Shown: positions 10,375-19,877, counted from the first letter of the stretch. The stretch is 64,000 bases of DNA from Pseudoxanthomonas yeongjuensis (GCF_010093345.1 NZ_PDWT01000009.1:1-64000); one strand, 5' to 3'. Made by a program: numbers and translations. Notes: a model not told the origin generated them from the sequence alone.

Positions 10375-11247
10375 CTACGCGCCCAGGCGTTTGAGCAATG
10401 CCATCGCCGCGGCAGGATTCCGTTCCTTGGCGCTGCTGATGAAATAGACGAAGACGTCGCGCGGCGATGCCATCGGTGTCGGCGCTTCGACATGCGGCAG
10501 TTCGGCCGGATCGCCGCCATCGGCCCATAGCAACGCCCGTTTGCTCCATGCGTCGAGGTCGGCACCGGCGTAGCCGGTCTCGATCGGTGCCTGCGAACGC
10601 ATCAGCCGTGCGTAGACGAAATCGGCGGTGATATCGGCGAAGGAGGGGTATTCGCCGGAATCGGTGAACACGGTCGCCATGCCGTGCTTCCGTGCCAGCG
10701 CAAGGTATCGCGCATCGATGAAGTCGGGATCGCGCACGTCCAGCACGTGGCGCAGGCAGCGGCCCGCATGTTCGCGCGGCAGCAGCTCGACGAAGGCGGC
10801 GAATTCCCCGGCATCGATGCGCCTGCCCTTGTCGAATTGCCAGACCAGCGGGCCCAGCTTGTCGCCGAGTTCGGCGATGCCGCCGATGAAGTCCTCGACC
10901 TGGTGCCCGGCCTTCGATGGCGCACGCGACTCCATGATCCGCTGCGGCGCCTTGGCCGAGAACAGGAAGCCGTCTGGCGTCTCGTCGCGCCACTTGGCGT
11001 AGGTCGCCGGTTTCTGGGTGCCGTAATAGGTGCCGTTGATCTCGATGGACGTGAGCTGGCGGCTGGCGTACTCGAGCTCCCGGCGCTGGACCAGCCCGGC
11101 GGGATAGAACATGCCGCCGCGCCACGGCGCATAGGTCCAGCCGCCGATGCCGACACGGATCCGCGAATGTTCCTTCGCCGCCGCCGCAGCGAAGGGATTG
11201 GCCGAAAACAGATCGGCGGTCGCCGTGGTTCCGCTGCGCTTGTTCAT
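10375..11247 (-). CDS. DUF72 family protein
   Basis: A 290-residue DUF72 protein (YecE-like TIM-barrel family). Family marks are IRVGIGGWTYAPWRGGMFYP near residue 30, the IEINGTYYGTQ strand, FLFSAKAPQRI, and LPREHAGRCLRHVLDVRDPDF. The function is not established; the family shares a barrel fold with xylose isomerase-like proteins and is cytoplasmic. The start ATG 11247 overlaps the stop of the upstream VOC gene by 4 bases (ATGA), so they form a two-gene unit. The first 25 residues before the barrel are Ala-rich. The sequence is complete and shows no damaged motif. Confidence 0.88.
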   Translation of the reverse strand: MNKRSGTTATADLFSANPFAAAAAKEHSRIRVGIGGWTYAPWRGGMFYPAGLVQRRELEYASRQLTSIEINGTYYGTQKPATYAKWRDETPDGFLFSAKAPQRIMESRAPSKAGHQVEDFIGGIAELGDKLGPLVWQFDKGRRIDAGEFAAFVELLPREHAGRCLRHVLDVRDPDFIDARYLALARKHGMATVFTDSGEYPSFADITADFVYARLMRSQAPIETGYAGADLDAWSKRALLWADGGDPAELPHVEAPTPMASPRDVFVYFISSAKERNPAAAMALLKRLGA

Positions 11248-11669
11248 GCTTTCCACGGGTCGTAGCTGCCGAACCACCACAGGTGTCCTTCCAGGTCTCG
11301 GCAGGAATAGCCGCGACCGCCGTAGTCCTGGTCGGCGATGTCGATGACGATGATCGCACCCGCGGCCCTGGCCCGTGCGTAGTGCGCGTCGGCATCGGCG
11401 ACGATCACGCAGGGACTCTGGGTTTCGCGCAGGCCGGTTTCCTCCGGCTGCACGATCTGCCTGCCCCATTCGCTGCTGTTGTCGGCGGAGCCGAGCATGA
11501 TCATGCCGTTGCCGAAGGTCAGCTGCGCGTGGTGTACCGTGTCGCCGTCGGCGTACACGGCATGCTTCTCGAAGCCGAAGGCCTTGCGCAGCCACTCGAT
11601 GGCGGCGTGCGCATCGCGATAGCGCAGGCAGGGGACGATGGTGCTGGTGGTGTCGGCGGCAAGCGACAT
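11244..11669 (-). CDS. VOC (glyoxalase/bleomycin-resistance fold) protein
   Basis: A 141-residue vicinal-oxygen-chelate protein. It shows the paired beta-alpha-beta modules: [24 protein letters not shown], then [16 protein letters not shown], and at the end [26 protein letters not shown], a closing pattern typical of PhnB / glyoxalase-like proteins. His and Glu residues at the usual metal positions are present (HAQL, DLEGHLW), but the substrate cannot be told. I chose ATG 11669; the open frame continues upstream, but the family begins here. Four-base overlap with the DUF72 gene downstream. Confidence 0.85.
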   Translation of the reverse strand: MSLAADTTSTIVPCLRYRDAHAAIEWLRKAFGFEKHAVYADGDTVHHAQLTFGNGMIMLGSADNSSEWGRQIVQPEETGLRETQSPCVIVADADAHYARARAAGAIIVIDIADQDYGGRGYSCRDLEGHLWWFGSYDPWKA

Positions 11670-11758
11670 GGCAGTCTCCGGTCTTGGCCCGGGCAGCATA
11701 CGCCGCGACGACGGAGCCGGCGCTACCATTCCTGTCGATTCCCATGGAAACCGATCCG

Positions 11759-12238
11759 ATGACCTGGACCACGCCCGATCTTTGCGATGCCCACCCCGAA
11801 GTCGCGGTCGCCGAGCCGGTCTTCCGCGATTACGGTGGCGATGCCGCCTTCTGCGGCAGGATCGTCACCCTCGATTGCTTCGAGGACAACTCGCGGGTGC
11901 GCGACCTCGTCGCCACCGACGGGCACGGCAAGGTCCTGGTGGTGCAGGGCGGGGCTTCGCTGCGGCGTTCGCTGCTGGGCGACATGCTGGCGGAGAAGGC
12001 CGTGGCCAATCGCTGGAGCGGTTTCGTCATCAATGGCTGCGTGCGCGATGTGCAGGCACTGGCGAAATTGCCGCTCGGAATCAAGGCGCTCGCAGCCTGT
12101 CCGGTCAAGACCGAAAAACTCGGGGTGGGGAAGGTGGATGTCGAGGTTTCATTCGCTGGCGTCGTCTTCGTGCCCGGGTATTGGCTCTATGCGGATGCCA
12201 ATGGCGTGATCGTGGCGCGAACGGACCTGCTCGGATGA
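11759..12238 (+). CDS. rraA: RraA family protein (RNase E activity regulator / HMG aldolase)
   Basis: A 159-residue RraA-fold protein. It starts [20 protein letters not shown] and carries [30 protein letters not shown] and [11 protein letters not shown]. The Arg-Asp in CVRDV matches the active-site pair of 4-hydroxy-4-methyl-2-oxoglutarate aldolases, so it may be an enzyme as well as a regulator that binds RNase E. The family annotation usually covers both. ATG 11759 is chosen on homology; ATG 11744 (five residues longer) is also possible, and neither has a strong ribosome site. Transcribed away from the VOC-DUF72 pair, with the ABC exporter 36 bases downstream. Confidence 0.85.
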   Translation: MTWTTPDLCDAHPEVAVAEPVFRDYGGDAAFCGRIVTLDCFEDNSRVRDLVATDGHGKVLVVQGGASLRRSLLGDMLAEKAVANRWSGFVINGCVRDVQALAKLPLGIKALAACPVKTEKLGVGKVDVEVSFAGVVFVPGYWLYADANGVIVARTDLLG

Positions 12239-12274
12239 CACGATCCCGACGATGCGCCAGGCGATAATGCACGC

Positions 12275-14107
12275 ATGATCTTCCGCTGGTTCGAATCGTT
12301 GATCGATGTGTTCGGCAAGCCGGACATGCGCATGCCGCCGCGCGGCGTATGGCGTTTCTACGCGCATTACCTGCGCCAGGCCTGGCCGGTGCTCGGGGTG
12401 ATGTGCGCGCTGGGTTTCGTGGTCGCGCTGGTGGAAGTGGCGCTGTTCGATTTCCTCGGCCGCCTGGTCGACCTGACCAGGGACGTGCCGGCACCCGATT
12501 TCTTCGCCCGGCATGGCCGCGAGTTGCTGTTCATGGCCTTCGTGGCGCTGATCGCGCGCCCGCTGCTGATCGCGCTCAGCGACCTGCTGCAGCACCAGGC
12601 CATCACCCCGGGGCTGACCGCGCGGATCCGCTGGCAGCAGCACCAGTACGTGGTGCGGCAGAGCCTGTCCTTCTTCCAGAACGACTACGCCGGGCGCATC
12701 GCCAACCGGATCATGCAGACCGGCGCGTCGCTGCGCGAATCGGCGGTGCAGATCGTGGATGCCCTGTGGTACGTCAGCGTCTATACCGGCAGCGCGCTGT
12801 TCCTGTTCGCGCAGGCCGACTGGCGCCTGACCGTGCCGCTGATCGTCTGGGTATTCCTGTACATCGGCGCGCTGGCGTTCTTCGTGCCGCGGGTGAAGGA
12901 GCGTTCGTGGAAGGCTTCGGAAGCGCGTTCGAAATTGATGGGCCGCATCGTCGATGGCTACACCAACATCTCCACCCTGAAGCTGTTCGCCCACACCCGC
13001 CAGGAAGACGCCTACGTCGCCGAGGCCGTGCAGGAGAACGTGGCCAAGGTCCGCATCATGACCCGCATGACCACCGGCATGGACGTCACCCTGACCGTGC
13101 TCAACGGCTTGCTGGTGGTGGTCACCGCCGGCCTGGGCCTGTGGTTGTGGCAACAGGGGCGAATCACCGTCGGCGACATAGCGCTGTCCACCGGGCTGGT
13201 GATCCGCATCGAGAACATGTCGGGCTGGATCATGTGGGTGGTCAACGGCATTTTCGAGGACATAGGCACGGTGCAGGACGGCATGGAGACAGTGGCCAAG
13301 CCCAATGCCGTGGTCGACAGCCCCACCGCCAGCACCCTGGCCATCGCGCGTGGGGAAGTCGAATTCCGGGACATCCATTTCCACTATGGCAAGCAGGGCG
13401 GGGTGATCGCCGGCCTCGACCTGCTGGTGCGGCCCGGCGAGAAGATCGGCCTGATAGGCCCGTCCGGCGCCGGCAAGTCCACGCTGGTGAACGTGCTGCT
13501 GCGGCTGTACGACCTGGAAGCGGGCCGGATCCTGATCGACGGGCAGGACATCGCCGGGGTCACCCAGGAAAGCCTGCGCGGGCAGATCGGCGTGGTCACC
13601 CAGGACACCTCGCTGCTGCATCGCTCGATACGCGAGAACCTGTTGTACGGACGTCCGGATGCGAGCGAGGACGAAGTCGCCGCCGCGGTGCGCAACGCGC
13701 GCGCGGATGCGTTCATCGCCGAACTGGTGGACGGGGAAGGGCGACGCGGCTACGACGCGCAGGTCGGCGAACGCGGGGTCAAGCTGTCGGGAGGACAGCG
13801 CCAGCGCATCGCCATCGCGCGCGTGCTGTTGAAGGACGCGCCGATCCTGGTGCTGGACGAAGCGACTTCGGCACTGGATTCCGAAGTGGAGGCGGCTATC
13901 CAGGACGGCCTGGACATCCTGATGCAGGGCAAGACTGTGATCGCCATCGCCCATCGGCTGTCCACCATCGCGCGGATGGACCGGTTGGTGGTGATGGACC
14001 GCGGCGAGGTGGTGGAAACCGGAACCCACGCCGAATTGATCGCGCGCGACGGCCTTTACGCGCGCCTGTGGCAACGGCAGACCGGCGGATTCGTGGCGGC
14101 GGGCTGA
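12275..14107 (+). CDS. ABC-type exporter, fused membrane and ATPase half-transporter
   Basis: A 610-residue ABCB-like half-transporter that would act as a homodimer or heterodimer in the inner membrane. About six membrane helices lie in residues 30-320. The ATPase domain starts near residue 350, with Walker A GPSGAGKST near residues 395-403, signature LSGGQ near 503, and Walker B ILVLDEATSALD near 525, followed by the H-loop His (AIAHRLST). All catalytic motifs are intact. The substrate is unknown; lipids or drugs are common for the group. It follows rraA by 36 bases with a modest start context, so it may be read from the same transcript. Confidence 0.88.
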   Translation: MIFRWFESLIDVFGKPDMRMPPRGVWRFYAHYLRQAWPVLGVMCALGFVVALVEVALFDFLGRLVDLTRDVPAPDFFARHGRELLFMAFVALIARPLLIALSDLLQHQAITPGLTARIRWQQHQYVVRQSLSFFQNDYAGRIANRIMQTGASLRESAVQIVDALWYVSVYTGSALFLFAQADWRLTVPLIVWVFLYIGALAFFVPRVKERSWKASEARSKLMGRIVDGYTNISTLKLFAHTRQEDAYVAEAVQENVAKVRIMTRMTTGMDVTLTVLNGLLVVVTAGLGLWLWQQGRITVGDIALSTGLVIRIENMSGWIMWVVNGIFEDIGTVQDGMETVAKPNAVVDSPTASTLAIARGEVEFRDIHFHYGKQGGVIAGLDLLVRPGEKIGLIGPSGAGKSTLVNVLLRLYDLEAGRILIDGQDIAGVTQESLRGQIGVVTQDTSLLHRSIRENLLYGRPDASEDEVAAAVRNARADAFIAELVDGEGRRGYDAQVGERGVKLSGGQRQRIAIARVLLKDAPILVLDEATSALDSEVEAAIQDGLDILMQGKTVIAIAHRLSTIARMDRLVVMDRGEVVETGTHAELIARDGLYARLWQRQTGGFVAAG

Positions 14108-14258
14108 GCCACCGCCCTTTATCGGCGGCGGCGCGTGCTGGAAATTCCAGGTTCCGGATCCGGGGACTTTCCAATGACCGGTGTTTTGTCGTCTATGATG
14201 CGAAGCTGTCGGAAGGGCATCGCCCGGGTCGACGCGCTTCACTCGGGTGCCGGGAATC

Positions 14259-15503
14259 ATGCTGATAGAAGAACGCGAAATCCGCGTCGCCAGCCTGCGG
14301 CCGGGGATGTACGTCAGTCGCCTGGACCGGGACTGGATCGGCACGCCGTTCCTGCTGCAGGGGTTCCTGGTGCAGACCCAGGAGGATATCGATCTGCTCG
14401 GACAATACTGCCGGCACGTATTCGTCGATATCGTCAAGAGCGAGAACTTCGTCAGGTCCTCGTTGCAGCGGCTGACGCGGCCGGGGCCGGGGCCGGGCGG
14501 CTACGAGGTGCCCGATCTCAAGGCGATCGCCGACAGCCGCCCGCATCCGGTCCTGCACAAGGTCGAGGACGAACTGCCGCGCGCGCGCAAGGCGGTGCAG
14601 GAAGCGCGCGAGGCGACCACGCAGATCATGGATGGCTTGCGCGCCGGCAACAAATTGAGCGAAACGGAAGTGGACCAGGTGGTCGCGCCGCTGGTCGAAA
14701 GCGTGCTGCGCAATCCCGACGCCTATTTCTGGCTCGAGTCCCTGCGCCAGCACGACAGTTATACCTACAGCCATGCGATGAATTGCTGCGTGCTGATGGC
14801 GGCGTTCGGCCGCCATCTCGGCCTGGCCGATGAAGCCCTGCACGACCTGGCGACCGGTGGCCTGCTGCTGGACATCGGCAAGATCGTGGTCCCGGAGGAG
14901 TTGCTGGAGCGTGCGCAGGCATTGACCGACGACGAGCAGGGCCAGATGCGCGACCACGTCGAGCATGGCCTGCGCCTGTACGACGAGTCGGGCGCGGGTA
15001 ACGCCTACGTGCGCGGGATCATCCAGACCCATCACGAGCGCGAAGGCGGCTCCGGTTATCCGTCGGGCCTGACCGGCGAGAACATCCCGCTGTTCGGCCG
15101 CCTGGCCGGCATCGTCGACTCGTACGATGCCATGACCAGCGCGCGCCCGTACCGGCCGCCGGTATCGAAATACGAGGCGCTGCAGCGGATGTACCGCCAG
15201 CGCGGCCAGTTGTTCCAGAGCGACCTGCTCGAGCAGTTCGTGCAATGCCTCGGGGTGTATCCGGTGGGCACGCTGGTCGAACTGAGCACGGGCGAGGTCG
15301 CGGTGGTCATGGCCCAGAACCCGGTGCGGCGATTGTTCCCGCGGGTGATGCTGTTGACCGACGTAGGCAAGAAACTGCGCAAGGGTTTCGAATCGCTGGA
15401 CCTGCGCGACACCCTGGCGGGCAAGGCTTCGGCCCAGGTCAGCATCCGCCGTTGCCTGCAGGCGGGGAGTTACGGACTGGATCCGAAGGAGCTCTACTTG
15501 TGA
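14259..15503 (+). CDS. DUF3391 + HD-GYP protein with altered HD and GYP motifs
   Basis: A 414-residue protein with an N-terminal DUF3391 domain (about residues 1-130) and an HD-GYP domain (about 160-330). HD-GYP domains hydrolyse cyclic-di-GMP. Most ligands are present: YTYSHAMN, MRDHVEHG, QTHHE and DSYDAMTSARPYRPP. But the HD motif reads LLLDIGK: the metal-binding His is Leu (codon 14868-14870), and in the GYP loop HHEREGGSGYP the usual Asp is Gly (15045-15047). Activity is therefore doubtful. ATG 14259 is preferred over GTG 14247. The EAL gene starts 46 bases downstream on the same strand, so the two probably act in one c-di-GMP circuit. Confidence 0.87.
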   Translation: MLIEEREIRVASLRPGMYVSRLDRDWIGTPFLLQGFLVQTQEDIDLLGQYCRHVFVDIVKSENFVRSSLQRLTRPGPGPGGYEVPDLKAIADSRPHPVLHKVEDELPRARKAVQEAREATTQIMDGLRAGNKLSETEVDQVVAPLVESVLRNPDAYFWLESLRQHDSYTYSHAMNCCVLMAAFGRHLGLADEALHDLATGGLLLDIGKIVVPEELLERAQALTDDEQGQMRDHVEHGLRLYDESGAGNAYVRGIIQTHHEREGGSGYPSGLTGENIPLFGRLAGIVDSYDAMTSARPYRPPVSKYEALQRMYRQRGQLFQSDLLEQFVQCLGVYPVGTLVELSTGEVAVVMAQNPVRRLFPRVMLLTDVGKKLRKGFESLDLRDTLAGKASAQVSIRRCLQAGSYGLDPKELYL

Positions 15504-15549
15504 CCCCGCAGCGCATGCCAGCGGTCGTCCCGGACGGGGAGAGCCGCGC

Positions 15550-16776
15550 ATGTTGAACCGGGAACAGCTGTTCAAGGCGATCGACCAGTCCGCCCCGACC
15601 GGCGGCCCGGATGGGGCGCTGCTGGTTGTGCGCGTGCAGAACCTGCGCGACTACGAAACCATGTTCGGCTACGACACCGGCGAATTCCTGGTGCAGGCCT
15701 TCGAGGCGAAGCTGCGCGACTGCCTGCGCGATGCCGACATCATGGTGCGCATCGGCGAATGCGATTACGCGGTGGTGCTGCCGGACCTGCGGGACCGCAA
15801 CCACGTGAGCATGGCCGCGGCCAAGGTGGCGCGGGCCTTCCAGGATCCGCTGCAGGTCCGCAGCCGACCCGCATGGGTGAACGTGGCGGTCGGCGCCTGC
15901 CTGTCCGCCGATGCCGCCACGCCCGCGGCTTCGTGCCGCCAGGCCGACGCGGCCTGCAAGCTGGCGTGGCGCCTGCGCGAACGCCATGCCCTGCATGAAG
16001 GCGCGCCGGCGTCGCTGGTGAGCTACGACCAGTTGTACGAAGCGATCGCCAGCAATCGACTGCAGGTATTCCTGCAGCCGATCTATTCGCTGCAGGACGG
16101 AGCGCTGAAGGGCGTCGAATCGCTGTCGCGATGGCCGCACGCCTTGCACGGCATGATCGGCCCGGATGTGTTCGTGCCGATGGCCGAGCAGGCCGGGTTG
16201 ATCCATGAAATCACCCGCTGGAACATCAATGCCACGTTCCGCCATTGCTCGGCGTGGCTGGAAAACCAGCCCGGTCTGAAGTGCGCGATCAACATTTCCC
16301 CCCTGGCCCTGACCACCCCCGGATTCGTCGAGCAGATGACCGCCGCCGTGCGGATATGGAAACTGCGGCCGGACAACGTGATGCTGGAAGTCACCGAGAC
16401 CGCCTTCGTCGACAACCAGGGCCAGCTGGCGCACACCCTGTCCACCTTGCATGGCATGGGCCTGGGCATTTCCATCGACGATTTCGGCACCGGTTATTCG
16501 TCGCTTTCCTACCTCAAGCAGTTCCCGGTCGACGAACTGAAGATCGACATGAGTTTCGTGCGCGAACTCACCGTCAACCCGCGTGCCGCGCGGCTGGTCT
16601 CATCGATCATCGACATGGCCCACGGCCTCGACGCCATCGCCGTTGCCGAAGGCATCGAGAGCGCGGAGACATGGAGGCTGCTGCAGGAGATGGGCTGCGA
16701 CCACGGCCAGGGCTTCTACCCCGGCCGCCCGCAACCGGCCGAGGAAGCGCTGGCCATGCTGGCCGACGCTTCCTGA
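15550..16776 (+). CDS. Degenerate GGDEF + EAL cyclic-di-GMP phosphodiesterase
   Basis: A 408-residue cytoplasmic protein without membrane helices. Residues 1-150 resemble a GGDEF domain, but the signature is GECDY (residues 69-73), so it should not make c-di-GMP. The EAL domain (about 165-405) looks active: ESLSRW for the EAL motif, NISPLAL, LEVTETAF, IDDFGTGYSSL, ELKID, AEGIE and GQGFYPGRP, with Glu, Asn, Asp-Asp, Lys and Gln at the catalytic positions. It should cleave c-di-GMP to pGpG; the GGDEF remnant may bind GTP or a partner. It follows the altered HD-GYP gene by 46 bases, probably in one operon. Confidence 0.88.
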   Translation: MLNREQLFKAIDQSAPTGGPDGALLVVRVQNLRDYETMFGYDTGEFLVQAFEAKLRDCLRDADIMVRIGECDYAVVLPDLRDRNHVSMAAAKVARAFQDPLQVRSRPAWVNVAVGACLSADAATPAASCRQADAACKLAWRLRERHALHEGAPASLVSYDQLYEAIASNRLQVFLQPIYSLQDGALKGVESLSRWPHALHGMIGPDVFVPMAEQAGLIHEITRWNINATFRHCSAWLENQPGLKCAINISPLALTTPGFVEQMTAAVRIWKLRPDNVMLEVTETAFVDNQGQLAHTLSTLHGMGLGISIDDFGTGYSSLSYLKQFPVDELKIDMSFVRELTVNPRAARLVSSIIDMAHGLDAIAVAEGIESAETWRLLQEMGCDHGQGFYPGRPQPAEEALAMLADAS

Positions 16777-16789
16777 GCCGGCATGCGCA

Positions 16790-18604
16790 TTACTTGATCG
16801 GCTGGTCCAGCATCAACTCGCGTACGAAGCGCACAGGCGGCGCGCCGTAGGACAGCACCTGGTCGTGGTAGGCCTTGAGGTTGAACTTGTCGCCCAGCCT
16901 GGCTTCCATGGCCTTGCGCGTGTCGTAGTGCTCCTGCACGCCGACGAAGTAGGTGGGCAGCTGCGCCGAGGTCAGCTGCACGCGGGTCCATTTGCCATCG
17001 GCCTCGCGCTCCTGCTGGAAGGTCTGGCGGACCATCAGGTCCATGGCCTGTTCGCGGGTCCAGTGGTCCACGTGCACGCCCTGGTCGAGGATCGCGTTGG
17101 CGATCGTGCGCAGGTAGAACTTCAGCTGCACCAGGCGGAACAAGGGATCGTTATCCATGTAGCCGGCCTCGGCCATCATGTTCTCGGTGTACACCGCCCA
17201 GCCCTCGGCGAACATGCCCGAGCGCAGCACCGCACGCAGGGTCGAGGGGAACTTGGCCGAATGCCAGCCTTCCAGATAATGGCCCGGCGTGCCTTCGTGG
17301 ATGCTGAGCAGATGGATCATGCGGTTGTTGTATTCGCGCAGGAACGAATCGACTTTCTTCGCGTCCCAGTCCTCGGGAATCGGCGAGACCGCGAAGAACG
17401 TCTCCAGGTTCTTGTCCAGCGGACCGGGCGAATCGCAATAGGCCACAGCCACGCCGCGCTGGAACTCGGGCATGGTGATGATCTTGACCGGCGAGTCGGG
17501 CAGGGTGACCAGGTCCTTCTCGCGGACGAAATCGGTCGCCGACTTCAGCGCCGCCTCGGCCGCCTCGACCACCTTGTCGCGCGCCGGCTTGTCCGCGTAG
17601 GCCAGTTCCAGCGCCGCTTCGATCGCCTTCTGCTGCTGCTCGTCGCTGGGCGCGTCGGGCATCTGCGGCGCATCCGGCTTGTCCTTCAGCACGGTGCGGG
17701 CGATGCCGTACATCTCCTCGCGCACGCGCTTCAGTTCGCCTTCCGCACGCTGCTTGATCTCGGCGCGCGACAGCGACGACAGCAATGCGAATTGCAATTT
17801 CTCGTCGTAAAGTTTCGCGCCGATGCGGAAGTCGCCCTTGGCGTTCGGCACCAGGGTCTTTTCCAGCCACTGTTTCTGCTCGGCCACGGCCTTGGTCAGG
17901 GCTGCGCTCGCCTTTTCCGCGCGTACGCGATCGGCTTCCGGCAGTTCCTTGAGGTGCGGGGTGATGAACATGGCGACGATGCTGAGGATGCCGTCGTTCT
18001 GCTTCAGCACCGTTTCCGCGTGGATCTTCGGGACCCGCGCCGGATCCAGGCTCTCGCGCGATTGCGCCAGCAGGGCCGGGATCTTCTCCATGCGCGCGGT
18101 GGCCGAACGCAGGCGATCGGGCAACGGCGCGAATTCGCGCGCCATCAGGTTGTACAGCGCGCCACCGGCCAGGCCGTTGTACACCTGCGGATCCCAGGCC
18201 CAGCTCTGCTGGACTTCGGTGTCCCAGATGCCGTACTGCAACTGGTTGCGCAGGATCGCCGCATCCACCTGGTTCTCGCGCGACAGCTTGCCCGCATCCA
18301 GCGCATCGAGTTCGGCCAGGATCTGCTTGCCGAAGTCGACGCCCTTCTGCCGGCCCGCGGCGCTTAGGTCGTCGATCTCGGTATCGTATTTGTGTTCGCC
18401 GATCTGGGTGGCGCCGACCGGCGACAGCTGGAACCAGCCATCGAGCGCGCGCTTGGACAGGTCGGCGAATTTCGCGTCGGCCTCGGCGGTGTCGCCGGCG
18501 GCAGCTACGGGCGCGGCTGTATCAGCGGCGGCAGCGGGCGCCTCGGCCTTCTGGCAGGCGGCGAGGCTGGAGAGCAGGGCGAGGGCGAGCAGGCTGTGGC
18601 GCAT
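16790..18604 (-). CDS. DUF885 lipoprotein, putative metallopeptidase-like
   Basis: A 604-residue DUF885 protein. It begins with a lipoprotein signal peptide (LALALLSSLAAC, lipid Cys near residue 17), then an Ala-rich linker to about residue 45. The rest is an all-helical DUF885 domain with the motif HEGTPGHYLEGWH near residue 430, which resembles the zinc site HExxxH of helical metallopeptidases, and GMFAEGWAVYTENMM after it. It is probably anchored in the membrane facing the periplasm; peptidase activity is a reasonable but untested guess. ATG 18604 is chosen because it gives the lipobox. It is convergent with the EAL gene, leaving only 13 bases between stops. Confidence 0.87.
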   Translation of the reverse strand: MRHSLLALALLSSLAACQKAEAPAAAADTAAPVAAAGDTAEADAKFADLSKRALDGWFQLSPVGATQIGEHKYDTEIDDLSAAGRQKGVDFGKQILAELDALDAGKLSRENQVDAAILRNQLQYGIWDTEVQQSWAWDPQVYNGLAGGALYNLMAREFAPLPDRLRSATARMEKIPALLAQSRESLDPARVPKIHAETVLKQNDGILSIVAMFITPHLKELPEADRVRAEKASAALTKAVAEQKQWLEKTLVPNAKGDFRIGAKLYDEKLQFALLSSLSRAEIKQRAEGELKRVREEMYGIARTVLKDKPDAPQMPDAPSDEQQQKAIEAALELAYADKPARDKVVEAAEAALKSATDFVREKDLVTLPDSPVKIITMPEFQRGVAVAYCDSPGPLDKNLETFFAVSPIPEDWDAKKVDSFLREYNNRMIHLLSIHEGTPGHYLEGWHSAKFPSTLRAVLRSGMFAEGWAVYTENMMAEAGYMDNDPLFRLVQLKFYLRTIANAILDQGVHVDHWTREQAMDLMVRQTFQQEREADGKWTRVQLTSAQLPTYFVGVQEHYDTRKAMEARLGDKFNLKAYHDQVLSYGAPPVRFVRELMLDQPIK

Positions 18605-18723
18605 TCCGAAGGTTCCCGTTGCAGTGCGGCATCGCACGAAGCCCCAGAGCATAGGTAAAACCGCCAGCCCGCGCATGTGCCGATGGCTTATGCTCGGCGC
18701 AACTCCAATACGGATCGGCGACG

Positions 18724-19071
18724 ATGAAACATCAGGGCAGCTGTCATTGTGGAAAGATCGCGTTCGAGGTGGAAGGCGACATCAGCGAGGCCTACGACTG
18801 CAATTGCTCCATGTGCCGGCGCCGCGGCGGCCTGCTCTGGTTCGCCCCGCGCGCTGCGCTGGTGCTGAAGACGCCGGAATCCGACCTCTCCACCTACACC
18901 TTCAACAAGCACCATATCCAGCACCACTTCTGCGCCACCTGCGGAATTTCGCCGTACGGCGAAGGCGACAATCCCAAGTCGGGACCGATGGCGGCGGTCA
19001 ATGTGCGCTGCCTGCCGGATGTCGATCTGTCCAGCCTGAAGATCGTTCCTATCGATGGGGCCAGCCGATGA
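18724..19071 (+). CDS. GFA (CENP-V/GFA) family zinc-binding protein
   Basis: A 115-residue protein of the GFA family, named from glutathione-dependent formaldehyde-activating enzyme. The zinc-binding Cys pattern is complete: GSCHCGKIAF near the N-terminus, DCNCSMCRRRG near residue 30, and HFCATCGISPYGEG near residue 68. Most members are uncharacterised, and no glutathione link is shown here. It starts at ATG 18724, divergent from the DUF885 gene. Its TGA overlaps the next gene's ATG (ATGA at 19068-19071), coupling it to the DUF4349 lipoprotein, which is an unusual partner. Confidence 0.88.
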   Translation: MKHQGSCHCGKIAFEVEGDISEAYDCNCSMCRRRGGLLWFAPRAALVLKTPESDLSTYTFNKHHIQHHFCATCGISPYGEGDNPKSGPMAAVNVRCLPDVDLSSLKIVPIDGASR

Positions 19072-19874
19072 GTCCGGCCGCGGGTCGGGCATGGGCCATC
19101 ATGGTGTCGTGCATGTTGCTGCTGCCCCTCACGGCCTGTAGCAACAAGACCGGTGCGGGGAGTTCCCCGGAACTGGCGCAAGCCCGGATGGCGACGAATC
19201 CGGCTCCCCAAAGCGCTTTCCTGGCCTACGAGCACGAGGTGCAGGTCGAAATCCCCGCCGATGAAATGGCGCCCCGCCTGCAGGCGCTGCAAGCCGATTG
19301 TCAGCAGGCTAAATTCGGAGATTGCACGGTCCTGGGGGTAAGCCAGAGCGGTGGCGACTATCCACGGGCAAGTCTGAAGGTGCGAATCGCGCCGACGGGA
19401 GTCGAGTCGATGATCAGGTCGGCCGGCGAGGGCGCGAAGATCGGCAGCCGCAGCACCCATGCCGAGGACCTGGCGGAAGTGGTGGCCGACAACCGGCTGC
19501 AGCAGTCGCGCCTGCAGAAAGAACATGCGCGCCTCACCGAGTTCCAGCAGCGCAAGGACATCAGCGTCAGCGACATGATCGCGCTTTCCAGGCAGCTCTC
19601 CGAGATCGAAGCCCAGGCCGAAGCCGTCGAACGCGCGGGCGCGCAGCAACAGCGCCGCATCGACACCCAGTTGCTGACCATCGAATTGGCCACGCCCGGG
19701 GGCCAGCAGGGCCGCAGTGAGATAGCGCAATCGGTACGCGACTTCGGCGCGATCCTCACCACCAGCATCGCCTGGCTGATCCGGGCCACTGCCGCGCTGC
19801 TGCCCGTGGCGGCGCTGTTGGCGCTGCTGGTGTTCGTCTGGCGGCGCTGGCGCCGGCGCAAGCGGTCGAGGTGA
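19068..19874 (+). CDS. DUF4349 lipoprotein
   Basis: A 268-residue membrane protein. It begins with a lipoprotein-type signal (VSCMLLLPLTAC, lipid Cys near residue 24). The middle is DUF4349-like: an extracellular beta domain (EHEVQVEIPADEMAPRLQAL), then a coiled coil from about residue 140 to 210 (DNRLQQSRLQKEHARLTEFQQRKDI). One membrane helix follows (about 240-260), then a strongly basic cytoplasmic tail (WRRWRRRKRSR). The function is unknown. ATG 19068 overlaps the GFA stop by 4 bases. The DUF2785 gene follows after 3 bases, so all three are probably one operon. Confidence 0.83.
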   Translation: MSPAAGRAWAIMVSCMLLLPLTACSNKTGAGSSPELAQARMATNPAPQSAFLAYEHEVQVEIPADEMAPRLQALQADCQQAKFGDCTVLGVSQSGGDYPRASLKVRIAPTGVESMIRSAGEGAKIGSRSTHAEDLAEVVADNRLQQSRLQKEHARLTEFQQRKDISVSDMIALSRQLSEIEAQAEAVERAGAQQQRRIDTQLLTIELATPGGQQGRSEIAQSVRDFGAILTTSIAWLIRATAALLPVAALLALLVFVWRRWRRRKRSR

Positions 19875-19877
19875 TCC

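Noticed and set aside
12149-14437. 762-residue open frame opposite the ABC exporter
   Set aside because: It has no recognisable motif, while the plus strand encodes a complete ABC exporter with all catalytic motifs in order.
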